Assembly: GCF_020177595.1 (NCBI RefSeq)
Contig: NZ_JAHTBL010000003.1
Coordinates: 62,001-126,000, forward strand
Source of the DNA: Cognatishimia sp. MH4019
Lineage (GTDB): Bacteria > Pseudomonadota > Alphaproteobacteria > Rhodobacterales > Rhodobacteraceae
DNA: 64,000 bases
Direction of reading: 5' to 3'
Shown piece after piece: positions 1-8,367 of this stretch (the first letter of the stretch is position 1; every line of letters starts with the position of its first letter). A program made the position numbers and the translations under genes. Below the pieces are notes generated by a model. That model saw only the letters and a list, made by a program, of their open reading frames with translations. It searched no databases and was not told the DNA's origin.

Positions 1-1
1 G

Positions 2-340
2 CACCGGGTACGCCGTGTCCGGATGCTGGATGGAGAGCCCGCAGCGCTCGAGGAGATTTGGCTCGATGCGGGCTACGCGGCGTCCATCGCGCCCGATGAT
101 CTGTCGGAATCGCTTTACCTTTTCTACAAGCGGCAGTTGGGGCTTCGGATCACGCGTGTCGAGGACCAGATCGGTGTCGATGCGCTCCCCGGTTGGGGAC
201 CTGAAAGCTTTGGATTGCCAGTCGGCAGCCCATGCGGGTGGATCGAGCGGGTCAGTTTTGACCAGGACGGGGCGCGGGCCGAGGTTTCGCAGACCTGGTT
301 CGGTAATAACAAGGTTCGGTATATAAACCGGCTAGGATAG
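2..340 (+). CDS. GntR-family regulator, UTRA ligand-binding domain (5' partial)
   Basis: This is the C-terminal part of a GntR/HutC-type transcriptional regulator. The frame is open to the left edge, so the start and the N-terminal winged helix lie outside the window; 112 residues are visible. The visible part fits the UTRA effector-binding fold: an Arg-rich opening strand, a helix with ESLYLFY, and the late pattern in which an Arg precedes an acidic-rich strand and an aromatic-rich final strand (WIERVSFDQDG, QTWFGNNKVRYI). The gene ends 8 nt before a Gfo/Idh/MocA oxidoreductase on the same strand. The pair probably forms the end of a sugar or polyol catabolic operon controlled by this repressor, but the ligand cannot be told from the sequence. 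Confidence 0.8.
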   Translation, partial: HRVRRVRMLDGEPAALEEIWLDAGYAASIAPDDLSESLYLFYKRQLGLRITRVEDQIGVDALPGWGPESFGLPVGSPCGWIERVSFDQDGARAEVSQTWFGNNKVRYINRLG

Positions 341-348
341 GAAGAAGA

Positions 349-1440
349 ATGTCAGATATCGTAAACTACGGCATCGTCGGCTGTGGCATGATGGGGCAGG
401 AGCATATCCACAATATCGCTCTGTTAGAGGGCGCGCGCGTCTCGGTCGTTTATGATCCCGTGATGGAGCTTGCGCAGGCGGCGGGCAAGATGGCAGGCGG
501 GGCGCATGTGGCAAGCTCACTAGCGGATATGCTGGCATTCGAGGCGCTGGATGCGCTGGTGATCGTCAGCCCGAACCACCTGCATGTGGCCCAGTTGCAG
601 GAGATCGCAGCGAAACGTGTGGTGCCGATCCTCTGTGAGAAGCCGCTTTACACGGCACCGCAGGACGCGTCGGTGATGGAGGCGTTTGCCCAGCATTATG
701 CCGCACCGGTCTGGGTGGCGATGGAGTATCGCTATATGCCGCCCATTGCGGCTTTGGTGAGCCGCGCGGCGCAGGTGACGGGCGGAGTGAAGATGCTGAC
801 GATCCGGGAGCATCGCTTTCCGTTCTTGCCGAAGATTGGCGATTGGAACCGGTTTAATGCGCAGACAGGGGGCACGTTGGTCGAGAAATGCTGCCATTTC
901 TTCGATTTGATGCGGCTTATTCTGGACGCGGAACCGGTGCGGGTCATGGCCAGCGCCGGGCAGTCGGTAAACCATCTGGATGAGGCTTATGGCGGACAGG
1001 TCCCGGATATCTGGGACAATGGCTATGTAATCGTGGATTTCGACAGCGGCGCGCGGGCGATGCTGGAGCTGTGCATGTTCGCGGAAGGCGCGCGGTTTCA
1101 AGAGGAGATCAGCGCGGTGGGTCCGGCGGGCAAGATCGAGGCGCGGGTGCCGGGGCCGGGACGGTTCTGGCCGGAGCGGCTGGGGCCCGCACCTGTGGCA
1201 GAGTTGGAGGTTTCGCAGCGACACCCGAAAGGACCCGTAATGGAGCCGGTGCCGGTCGATCCGGCCTTGCTTGCGGCGGGCGATCACAACGGGGCGACCT
1301 ATTATCAGCATCAGCGGTTCTTGCAGATCGTGCGAGAGGGCGGTGTGCCGGAGGTGGGTTTGAGCGATGGGGCAAAAGCCGTCGCGATGGGCCTGGCGGC
1401 GCAGCGGTCGGCGGAAGAAGGCGTCGTCGTCACGCTGTAG
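349..1440 (+). CDS. Gfo/Idh/MocA family NAD(P)-dependent oxidoreductase
   Basis: A cytosolic NAD(P)-dependent dehydrogenase of 363 residues, the usual length for the family. The N-terminal Rossmann fold carries the dinucleotide motif GIVGCGMMG at residues 7-15 and the family's EKPL motif near residue 100, where the Lys is catalytic. The C-terminal half is the alpha/beta substrate-binding domain, with the GGTLVEKCCHFFDLM segment carrying a candidate catalytic His. The ATG is preceded by a purine-rich GGAAGAAG. It follows the GntR regulator by 8 nt and is probably co-transcribed with it. The substrate (inositol, sugar or amino sugar) cannot be assigned. An 18-bp perfect palindrome begins at its stop codon. 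Confidence 0.9.
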   Translation: MSDIVNYGIVGCGMMGQEHIHNIALLEGARVSVVYDPVMELAQAAGKMAGGAHVASSLADMLAFEALDALVIVSPNHLHVAQLQEIAAKRVVPILCEKPLYTAPQDASVMEAFAQHYAAPVWVAMEYRYMPPIAALVSRAAQVTGGVKMLTIREHRFPFLPKIGDWNRFNAQTGGTLVEKCCHFFDLMRLILDAEPVRVMASAGQSVNHLDEAYGGQVPDIWDNGYVIVDFDSGARAMLELCMFAEGARFQEEISAVGPAGKIEARVPGPGRFWPERLGPAPVAELEVSQRHPKGPVMEPVPVDPALLAAGDHNGATYYQHQRFLQIVREGGVPEVGLSDGAKAVAMGLAAQRSAEEGVVVTL

Positions 1441-1457
1441 GTTTCGCATGCGAAACC
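1440..1457. repeat. 18-bp perfect palindrome at the 3' end of the oxidoreductase gene
   Basis: The sequence GGTTTCGCATGCGAAACC is self-complementary over all 18 bases. It begins on the last base of the preceding stop codon and is followed by CCTGTTTT. As RNA it could only fold with a tight loop, so it is a poor classical terminator; as DNA it is a good dyad site for a dimeric protein. The rest of the gap to about 1671 shows no gene, tRNA or further structure. Confidence 0.6.
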
Positions 1458-1671
1458 CTGTTTTCGGGGGACCTGCGTTGATTTTGCAGGCATTCTTGTT
1501 TTGAGAGTTTACATAATACCGGAGCGCAGTATAGCGCACTGTTTCTTATGGAAAAATTTACTTTTTGAGCGCGCGCTGTGGGCTGGCTTAGGGATGCCTG
1601 CGGCGCGGATATTTGGAAAAAGCGAAGGGGTGACGCGCAATTTGAATTGAACTGTCCGCATTTTGCGCCGG

Positions 1672-3078
1672 TCAGGTGTTGAGGTCTTCGACGAGGCCAC
1701 GGATCGGTTTCACGGCCTCTGAGACATGGGCGATGGTGGTAATCCCGCGCGCCTCCAACAAGGGTAGCAGTTTGCAATAGACCTGTGCGGTCGCGGTCGC
1801 ATCGCCAAGCGCGGTGTGGCGGAGCGGCTCTGGGATGGTGACGCTGAGCCGGTCGGCCAGCGCATCCAACGTATGTTCGGCGCTTTCACCAAAGACGACG
1901 GCAGAGAGCAGGACCGTGTCGAGCACGGGATGGTCAAACTTCACGCCCATTGCGGTGGCGTGCTTGTGCATGAAGGCCATGTCGAAGGGCGCGTTATGGG
2001 CCACCAGAACCGCGCCTTTGGAAAATTTGTGAAACTGCTTGCCCGCGGTTGCCATGTTGGGGGCGTCGGCGACCATTTCGTCGGTGATATGGTGGATTTT
2101 CGTAGAGGCGGCCGGGATCGGCATGCCGGGACGCACGAGAGTGTCGAACCGCTCGGCTTCGATCATGCGGCCATTGACGATGCGGCGCGCGCCGATCTGG
2201 ACGACCTCGTCCTTATGGGGCAGCAGGCCTGTGGTTTCGGTGTCAAACACCACATGGGCGCGGCGTTGCAGCGTCTCATTCGAGCGGTCCACGAGGTTGA
2301 AATCATAGACGGGCAGCGGGGCGCTGAGATGTGCGGGGCGCGTGGTGCAATGGGGCAGGGTCAGCAGGTAGCATTGCGTGGTCAGCGCTTGGACCAGCCG
2401 CATATGCGCGGTGAGCGTGTCGCCATTCTTCAGCGTCAGGTTCAGGGGCACGCCTGCTTCGTGTTCGGTCCATTGGGTTTTCTTGAAAGCTTCTGCCAGA
2501 TCGGCTTGCTCGAAAAACTCCAGCAGGGACGCATCGAGGCTGGGGGCTTCATGGCCGGGCAGGCAATCGACGGCGGCGGCATTGTAAAAGACCAGCCGGT
2601 GATCGGGAGTGCAGAGGAAAACAGGCGTGGGAAGCTCAGCCAGAAGGGCGCGCAGGCGGGCGCGCTCTGCCTCAAGCGTTTCGGTTTGTTTTTGCAGGGC
2701 GTCTTCGACTTCGGAGCGGGTTTTGGTGAGGTTTTGCGTGACCGCCGAGGCGGCGGGCGCCAGATCGCCAAGGTATCTGGCGGGCGCGTGGTCCACGTCT
2801 TCCTCGACATCCGTATGGGCGCGCACGCGCATATCGGCGGCCAGCCGTTCGATGGGTTTGGCGACGTTTTCGTCGAAGAGAAGCCAGATGCCTGCCGTCA
2901 GCCCGATGATGCCCAGCGTTGCGATGATTTCAGCGGTGACGAACCCTGCCAGCGGTTCGGACGGATCAAGGCGTGTGTAGCCGAACCAAAGCGCCAGTCC
3001 GGTCGCGATCGCCCCTCCGATCGCGAGAAAGGCGAAGAAGAGGAAGATGCGGAAGCGGAGACTGAGCTTGGTGAACAT
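1672..3078 (-). CDS. Membrane-anchored PAS / DnaQ-like 3'-5' exonuclease
   Basis: A 468-residue protein with an unusual architecture. Two transmembrane helices (about residues 7-30 and 45-68) are followed by a HAMP-like/coiled-coil stretch, a PAS-like sensor domain (about 140-210) and a DEDDh exonuclease domain (about 270-440). The exonuclease motifs are all visible: FDTETTGL (Asp and Glu), HNAPFDMAFM (Asp) and HTALGDATAT (His and Asp). I chose the ATG at 3078 because it lies 1 nt after the stop of the upstream gene and opens directly into the first membrane helix; a longer frame upstream is Pro/Arg-rich and unlikely. It is the last gene of the acetate-uptake cluster. Similar nuclease genes sit beside VC_2705-type symporters in Pseudomonas; their function there is unknown to me. 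Confidence 0.85.
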   Translation of the reverse strand: MFTKLSLRFRIFLFFAFLAIGGAIATGLALWFGYTRLDPSEPLAGFVTAEIIATLGIIGLTAGIWLLFDENVAKPIERLAADMRVRAHTDVEEDVDHAPARYLGDLAPAASAVTQNLTKTRSEVEDALQKQTETLEAERARLRALLAELPTPVFLCTPDHRLVFYNAAAVDCLPGHEAPSLDASLLEFFEQADLAEAFKKTQWTEHEAGVPLNLTLKNGDTLTAHMRLVQALTTQCYLLTLPHCTTRPAHLSAPLPVYDFNLVDRSNETLQRRAHVVFDTETTGLLPHKDEVVQIGARRIVNGRMIEAERFDTLVRPGMPIPAASTKIHHITDEMVADAPNMATAGKQFHKFSKGAVLVAHNAPFDMAFMHKHATAMGVKFDHPVLDTVLLSAVVFGESAEHTLDALADRLSVTIPEPLRHTALGDATATAQVYCKLLPLLEARGITTIAHVSEAVKPIRGLVEDLNT

Positions 3079-3079
3079 G

Positions 3080-3601
3080 TCATGCGGCCTTGCAGGTGGT
3101 TTGAAGGACGGGATCGTCCGGGGCGACTGCGCGCCATGCGTCCTCGGGCAGGGATCCATCGGGGGCGAAATCGGCGCCGTCGATCAAATCGGCGCGGCGG
3201 TTTGCGGCGCAATCAAAGACGACTGGGCCTTTGCTGATCGGCGACCAGCGCCCGAAGAAATAGAGATCAACCATGCGCTGATCGGGCAGTGCGGGATTGG
3301 TGCGCATGGTGCCGGTGTCGACGGCGACGAAGCGTTCCACGAAGGGGTAGGCATAGGTCCATGGGCGGTAAAAGCTTTGGTCTTCAACGGTTTGCGCGAT
3401 GGTCAGGCCGTCGGGCAGGTTGCCTGCGGTGCGGTCGTACCAGCTGTATTCGTTGGAGATCGTGGTGCCGATCATCGCCAGACCTGCGGCCACGGGGATG
3501 ATCCATTTGGGCAAGCGCCGCCCGGTGGCGATATTGATCAACATCACCACACCCGCGACCGCGATGCCTGCCATGAAAACGCCGATAAGCTCGATGAACA
3601 T
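3080..3601 (-). CDS. Hypothetical membrane protein in the acetate-uptake cluster
   Basis: A 173-residue protein of unknown function. Two hydrophobic segments at the N-terminus (about residues 1-20 and 30-48) are followed by a soluble domain, probably periplasmic, with aromatic and acidic patches (NEYSWYDRT, YFFGRWSP) and two Cys. The chosen ATG at 3601 begins the first helix and lies 10 nt downstream of the preceding gene's stop. It ends 1 nt before the PAS-exonuclease gene, so it is probably translated with it. I recognise no named family. Confidence 0.75.
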   Translation of the reverse strand: MFIELIGVFMAGIAVAGVVMLINIATGRRLPKWIIPVAAGLAMIGTTISNEYSWYDRTAGNLPDGLTIAQTVEDQSFYRPWTYAYPFVERFVAVDTGTMRTNPALPDQRMVDLYFFGRWSPISKGPVVFDCAANRRADLIDGADFAPDGSLPEDAWRAVAPDDPVLQTTCKAA

Positions 3602-3611
3602 TGCGGGTCCT

Positions 3612-5438
3612 TTAAGTGATAAGGCCACGGCCCGAGGCCGCTGCCGATTGCATCGTTTTGACGACGACGAAGGCATCGCGCAGGTGGCTACGCTCGAAAT
3701 CCGACAGGTCGTTGGGGGGCATGAAATTGTCGGGTGCGTCGCCGGATTTGATCTGCGCGGCCTGGTGGTCGAGGCGGGATTGGGCGATCAGGTCGTAGGC
3801 ATCCAGCAGGTCGCGCGCACCGGAGGGGGAGATGACTTTGCCTGCTTCGGCTTCTTGCAGGCGGGCGCGGGTGTTGACGGATCTGAGCTGGCCTTGGAGC
3901 GCGTAGACGCGGCCGAGGTCCACAATTGGGACGACGCCGTTGTGTTTCATGTCGATGGTGTTCTTGTGCTCGCCCGAGCGGACGGTGGCGAAGCCGCGCA
4001 GCAGGCCGAGGGGGGGCTGGTGTTTAAGGGAATTGGCGACCATGTGGGCGACGAAGATGGAGTTCTTGGCAGCGCGTTGCAACGTGTCGTCTTGGAGTTG
4101 GTCAAAGAGGCTGACATCGCCGCCGATGGGGCGCAGGTCGAACATGACAGAGGCGAGCATTTGCGCTTCGGTGTCGGGGTTGGCGATCCAGCCTTGGAAG
4201 TATTCGCGCCAGACAGCGAGGGGTTGGCACCAGCGTTGGGCGGTCGCCATCATGTCGCCGGGGCAGTAGACGTAGCCACAGATATGCAGGCCGTCAGAGA
4301 CGTATTTGGCGAGCATTTCGAAATAGGGCCGGTCGCGTTCAGCCAAGTCGTCATGCAGGATCAGGCAATTGTCCTGATCGGAGACGCCGGTTTGTTCCTG
4401 GCGGCCTTGCGACCCACAGGCGAGCCAGAGATAGGGGACCGGGGGCGGGCCAAACTCGGCCTCGGCCAGGGTCAGAAGGCGGCGGGTGACCACGTCGGCG
4501 ATGTCGGTGATGAGGCGGGTGACGACCTCGTGCCGGTTTCCGGCGGCGACGAGCTGGACGAGCAGTTGCGGGATGCGGGCGGTGATCTTGGCGAGCTCTT
4601 GCGGGTTTTTTGCGGAGGCGACGTCGCCAACCAGCTGGGCCGAGCTGTCGGCCTGAAAGCGGGTCAGATCGGTCTGGGTGACGATGCCGACCAGCTTGCC
4701 GGCCTCGACGATGGGCAGGTGACCGATGTGGCGCTCCATCATGGCGTGGAGCACGTCGGATCCGATGGCCGAGGGAGGCAGGGTGATCGGATCGGCGGTC
4801 ATGATCTGGGAGACCGGCGCGTCGGTGGGGTGGCCTTCGGCGACGGAGCGGTTGGCCAGGTCGCGGACGGTGAGAATCCCCTGGAGCGTGTCGCCGGTCG
4901 CGACGCAGAGGCACGACACGCGCTTGTCGCGCATCATCACCGCGGCGTCGCGGATGGGTGTATCGGGAGTGCAGGCATAGGGGTTGGCGGCCATCAACGT
5001 CTCGACCCGCGTGGTGGGGAGATCGTTTTTCTTGGGGGCTGCCACGGGGCGGGTGCGGTCGAAAAAGCGGCGCACTTGCGGGTTGGCCGAAATCAGGCGG
5101 CGGAAAGGGGCAGGTGGGATGATCAAGAGGCGGGCGTCCTGACGGACCGTGGCGGAGGTGACGGCGACATCGCCTTTCATCAGGCCGCGTTCGCCAAAGC
5201 TGTTCTTGGGGCCAAGGGCCGAAAGCTGGGTGCCGTTCTCGTCGAAGACATCCACAGCGCCTTCGTGGATCAGGTAGATGCCGTCCAGCGTGTCGCCCAG
5301 ATTATAGACGGTCTCACCTGCAGGCAGGATGCGTTGATCGAGCGATGTGCTCAGCTCTTCCAGCGCCGCGACGGAGAGGCTGTCATAGGGATGCACGTGA
5401 GACAGAAACTGGGTCAGCTCGGGATGAGAGATCGGCAT
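3612..5438 (-). CDS. cNMP-binding / CBS-pair / DUF294 nucleotidyltransferase-like protein
   Basis: A 608-residue multidomain cytosolic signalling protein. In order: a cyclic-nucleotide-binding-like domain (about 15-125, with FGERGL), a CBS pair (about 150-275), a DUF294 nucleotidyltransferase-like domain (about 300-440, with GSQGRQEQTGVSDQDN, the GlnD-like G-S-x-G-R-x-E and SDxD signature) and a DUF294 C-terminal helical domain. The ATG at 5438 has AAAGG about 8 nt upstream. The family pattern suggests nucleotidyl transfer or sensing gated by adenine nucleotides through the CBS and cNMP modules. It lies about 100 nt downstream of the symporter, in a gap holding two hairpins. Its target is unknown. 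Confidence 0.9.
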   Translation of the reverse strand: MPISHPELTQFLSHVHPYDSLSVAALEELSTSLDQRILPAGETVYNLGDTLDGIYLIHEGAVDVFDENGTQLSALGPKNSFGERGLMKGDVAVTSATVRQDARLLIIPPAPFRRLISANPQVRRFFDRTRPVAAPKKNDLPTTRVETLMAANPYACTPDTPIRDAAVMMRDKRVSCLCVATGDTLQGILTVRDLANRSVAEGHPTDAPVSQIMTADPITLPPSAIGSDVLHAMMERHIGHLPIVEAGKLVGIVTQTDLTRFQADSSAQLVGDVASAKNPQELAKITARIPQLLVQLVAAGNRHEVVTRLITDIADVVTRRLLTLAEAEFGPPPVPYLWLACGSQGRQEQTGVSDQDNCLILHDDLAERDRPYFEMLAKYVSDGLHICGYVYCPGDMMATAQRWCQPLAVWREYFQGWIANPDTEAQMLASVMFDLRPIGGDVSLFDQLQDDTLQRAAKNSIFVAHMVANSLKHQPPLGLLRGFATVRSGEHKNTIDMKHNGVVPIVDLGRVYALQGQLRSVNTRARLQEAEAGKVISPSGARDLLDAYDLIAQSRLDHQAAQIKSGDAPDNFMPPNDLSDFERSHLRDAFVVVKTMQSAAASGRGLIT

Positions 5439-5461
5439 TATGCAACCTTTAGAAAGAGAAA

Positions 5462-5526
5462 CATCCTGCCCAGTGTGGACCGGACAGGATGCCTTTGAGA
5501 GAGGGCAGGCCGTCGCAGGGACGGCC
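5462..5526 (-). other. Two hairpins between symporter and DUF294 genes
   Basis: Two inverted repeats lie in the 102-nt gap. CATCCTG (5462-5468) pairs with CAGGATG (5485-5491), and GGCCGTC (5508-5514) pairs with GACGGCC (5520-5526). Neither is followed by a T-run in the direction of transcription, so they look more like mRNA processing or stabilising structures than a full terminator. Confidence 0.5.
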
Positions 5527-5540
5527 CGACCCAAAGGTCC

Positions 5541-7328
5541 TTAGTGACCGTCCTGAGCCGCACCTGCACCGCGAGGCACACGCACGCTTTCGACGAGTTC
5601 CTTGATGTCGTCCGGGATCGGCTTGGTCATCGCTGTCACGATGTAGGCGACAGCGAAGTTGATCGCAGCACCGATGGCACCGAAGGAGGTGGACTTGATC
5701 GTGCCCAGCAGTGGGTCAGCATCCGTGAACGTGTTGGTGTCCGGGATGAAGAACCAGCCCTTGTGCAGGAAGATGTAAAGCAGGGTCACGATGAGACCTG
5801 CCAGCATCCCTGCCACGGCGCCCGAGTTGTTCACCTTCTTGGAGAAGATGCCCATCATCAGGGCCGGGAAGATCGAGGCAGCTGCCAGACCGAAGGCCAA
5901 GGCCACGGTTTGCGCGGCAAAGCCCGGCGGATTGAGACCCAGATAGGTGGCGACCAGGATGGCACCTGCCATGGCAATCCGTGCTGACATCAGCTCTCCC
6001 TTTTCCGAGATATCGGGGCGCAGCTGGCCCTTAATCAGGTCGTGGGAGACGGCCGAAGAGATTGCAAGAAGCAGACCGGCAGCTGTCGAAAGTGCTGCAG
6101 CAAGACCACCGGCAGCGACAAGGCCGATCACCCAACCGGGCAGGTTGGCAATCTCGGGGTTGGCCAGAACAAGGATGTCACGGTTGAAGTTGGTCAACTC
6201 GTTACCCTGCCAGCCATTGGCTTCGGCTTTGACCTGCATTTCAGCATTACCATCGTTGTAATACTGGATCATGCCGTCGCCGTTTTTGTCTTCCCAACCC
6301 AGAAGGCCGGTTTTCTGCCACGTCGCCATCCAGTCATAAGCCGGATCATCTGCGATCTGCTGGACCGAGACAGCATCGCCATCCGTGCCATTGGGCCACA
6401 TCAGTTCGGTGATGTTCAGGCGGGCCATTGCACCAACTGCAGGGGCAGTAAGGTAGAGCAGCGCGATGAACACCAGCGTCCAACCAGCGGACCAACGTGC
6501 GTCAGACACTTTGGGCACTGTGAAGAAGCGCATGATGACGTGGGGCAGACCGGCAGTACCGATCATCAGCGACAGCGTGAAGAGCGTCATGTTGAGCGTG
6601 TCGGCGTGGTGTGCCGTATACTCGTTGAAGCCCAGCTCGCGGACGATCTGGTCAAGCTTGACCAGAAGCGGCTCACCAGATGCCTGATGCTCGCCAAAGA
6701 GGCCAAGCGCAGGGATCGGGTTGCCCGTCAGTTGCAGCGAGATGAAGATGGCCGGGATCGTGTAGGCCATAATCAGAACGCAATACTGAGCCACCTGCGT
6801 GTAGGTAACGCCCTTCATGCCGCCAAACACCGCATATGCAAACACAACGCAGGCACCGATCAGCAGACCGGAGGTGTTGGAGATCTCAAGGAAGCGGCCG
6901 AAAGCCACGCCCACGCCGGTCATCTGGCCGATCACGTAAGTGGTCGACGCGACGATCAGACAGATCACAGCCACGAGGCGTGCGGTGGGCGAGTAGAACC
7001 GGTCGCCGATGAACTCGGAGACGGTGAACTTGCCGAACTTGCGCAGGTAGGGGGCCAGCAGCAGTGCCAAAAGCACATAGCCGCCTGTCCAACCCATCAG
7101 GAACGAGGAGTTGTCATAGCCGGTGAACGCAATCAGGCCCGCCATCGAGATGAACGAGGCTGCCGACATCCAGTCAGCCGCTGTCGCCATACCGTTGGTG
7201 ACCGGGTGAACGCCGCGACCGGCGGCGTAGAATTCAGATGTGGAGCCTGCACGGGCCCAAATCGCGATGCCGATGTAGAGCGCGAAAGATGCGCCCACAA
7301 ACAGCAGGTTAAGTGTAAACTGGTCCAT
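5541..7328 (-). CDS. actP: Sodium:solute symporter, acetate permease-like (VC_2705 subfamily)
   Basis: A 595-residue inner-membrane Na+/solute symporter of the SSS family with about 13 predicted transmembrane helices. The N-terminal SSS signature is visible (EFYAAGRGVHPVTNGMATAADWMSA), and the central and C-terminal halves are strongly hydrophobic. The long, charged loop around residues 310-400 matches the larger VC_2705-type symporters that pair with a DUF4212 small subunit, encoded 6 nt upstream here. Together with acs and adk upstream it probably imports acetate or another short-chain monocarboxylate for activation to acyl-CoA. Gene symbol by similarity; the substrate is inferred from context. 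Confidence 0.88.
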   Translation of the reverse strand: MDQFTLNLLFVGASFALYIGIAIWARAGSTSEFYAAGRGVHPVTNGMATAADWMSAASFISMAGLIAFTGYDNSSFLMGWTGGYVLLALLLAPYLRKFGKFTVSEFIGDRFYSPTARLVAVICLIVASTTYVIGQMTGVGVAFGRFLEISNTSGLLIGACVVFAYAVFGGMKGVTYTQVAQYCVLIMAYTIPAIFISLQLTGNPIPALGLFGEHQASGEPLLVKLDQIVRELGFNEYTAHHADTLNMTLFTLSLMIGTAGLPHVIMRFFTVPKVSDARWSAGWTLVFIALLYLTAPAVGAMARLNITELMWPNGTDGDAVSVQQIADDPAYDWMATWQKTGLLGWEDKNGDGMIQYYNDGNAEMQVKAEANGWQGNELTNFNRDILVLANPEIANLPGWVIGLVAAGGLAAALSTAAGLLLAISSAVSHDLIKGQLRPDISEKGELMSARIAMAGAILVATYLGLNPPGFAAQTVALAFGLAAASIFPALMMGIFSKKVNNSGAVAGMLAGLIVTLLYIFLHKGWFFIPDTNTFTDADPLLGTIKSTSFGAIGAAINFAVAYIVTAMTKPIPDDIKELVESVRVPRGAGAAQDGH

Positions 7329-7334
7329 CGAACT

Positions 7335-7616
7335 TTACTCCTCGACGCCGTAGTCTTTGTCGATCTTGTTCATCCGCCATGCGTAGAAAAAGATCAGTGC
7401 CAGAAAGACGAGGATCGAGCCTTGCTGGGCAAACCAGAAGCCAAGATCGGTTCCGCCGACAGGAATGCCGGACAACATCGGGCGCAGCAGAATGCCGAAC
7501 CCAAAGGACACAAGTGCCCAAATCACGAGCGAAATACGAATAAGCCGCACGTTGGCCTTCCAGTAAGAGCGATCACTCTCAGCGGTAGACGCAGTGTTAG
7601 AAGTTTGATCGGTCAC
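7335..7616 (-). CDS. DUF4212 small subunit of the symporter
   Basis: A small inner-membrane protein of 93 residues with two transmembrane helices (about 20-42 and 58-80) and an internal GTDLGFWFAQQGS loop, typical of DUF4212 proteins encoded next to VC_2705-type symporters. I chose the GTG at 7616 because GGAGGAGGT lies about 6 nt upstream; an in-frame ATG 27 nt earlier would place that ribosome binding site inside the gene. It ends 6 nt before the symporter start, which suggests translational coupling and a stoichiometric two-component carrier. Confidence 0.85.
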   Translation of the reverse strand: MTDQTSNTASTAESDRSYWKANVRLIRISLVIWALVSFGFGILLRPMLSGIPVGGTDLGFWFAQQGSILVFLALIFFYAWRMNKIDKDYGVEE

Positions 7617-7677
7617 GTTTGGACCTCCTCCACTATTCCTCAATCGAGGCGGCCCTCATGGCGCGCCCCGGGTCCCT

Positions 7678-8367
7678 TCAGGTATTGGTTGCCTGTTCGA
7701 TCACCGAACCGAGGTCCTTTGCGATCTGGTCGATCTGACCCATCGCATCGACATGGCTCAGCGTGTTTTTGTTGTCGTAGTAAGCAATCAATGGTGCTGT
7801 CTGAGCGTGGTAGGCTTCGAGCCGTGACGCCACAGTTTCAGCATTATCGTCAGCGCGACGTTTCATGTCGGTGCTGCCGCATTTATCGCACGTCTCGGCC
7901 ACTTTCGGGGCCTTGAACGTGTCGTGGTAGCCTTCACCGCATGCACCACAGGTGAAGCGGCCTGAAATGCGAGTAACCATTGCGGCGTCCTCGACATCCA
8001 GTGAAATGGCTGCGTTGATCTTCTGACCGGAACTGGCCAGCAGATCATCCAGCGCTTCGGCCTGAACGGTCGTGCGCGGGAAGCCGTCAAGGATCACACC
8101 CTTGGCAGTATCAGGTTCGGCCAGACGATCCTTGAGGATGGCCAGCACGATCTCGTCGCTGACCAGCCCGCCAGAGGCCATGACGGCCTTGGCCTCTTTA
8201 CCGGCCTCGGTGCCGGCGGCCACGGCGGCGCGCAGCAGGTCCCCGGTGGAGAGCTGCACGAGGCCGTATTTTTCTTCAAGCATACGGGCCTGGGTGCCTT
8301 TGCCAGCACCCGGTGGGCCGAGCAGGATCAAGACGGGAGCGGTTGTCACTGTCGTCGTGCCGTCCAT
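7678..8367 (-). CDS. adk: Adenylate kinase
   Basis: Cytosolic adenylate kinase of 229 residues, converting AMP and ATP to two ADP. Visible motifs are the P-loop GPPGAGKGTQ, the NMP-binding STGDLLRAAV, the DGFPRT motif and a long LID with four Cys (CGAC and CDKC pairs) that should bind zinc. Its ATG at 8367 overlaps the acs stop by one base (TGATG), so it is translated with acs. The pairing makes sense: acetyl-CoA synthetase produces AMP, which adenylate kinase recycles. An in-frame GTG one codon upstream is an alternative start. This may be a second, acetate-dedicated copy; the rest of the genome is not visible. Confidence 0.93.
   Translation of the reverse strand: MDGTTTVTTAPVLILLGPPGAGKGTQARMLEEKYGLVQLSTGDLLRAAVAAGTEAGKEAKAVMASGGLVSDEIVLAILKDRLAEPDTAKGVILDGFPRTTVQAEALDDLLASSGQKINAAISLDVEDAAMVTRISGRFTCGACGEGYHDTFKAPKVAETCDKCGSTDMKRRADDNAETVASRLEAYHAQTAPLIAYYDNKNTLSHVDAMGQIDQIAKDLGSVIEQATNT

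Noticed and set aside
1441-1671. A tRNA or small RNA gene in the gap after the oxidoreductase.
   Set aside because: No cloverleaf or convincing stem set; only the palindrome at the left edge.
3399-5498. A long plus-strand open frame opposite the DUF294 protein gene.
   Set aside because: It is antisense to a protein with recognisable domains; the predicted product is low-complexity Gly/Asp/Val-rich and without motifs.
6042-7916. A long plus-strand open frame opposite the symporter and DUF4212 genes.
   Set aside because: It runs through two genuine genes and their spacer, has a His/Arg/Gln-rich composition typical of an antisense frame, and lacks a ribosome binding site.
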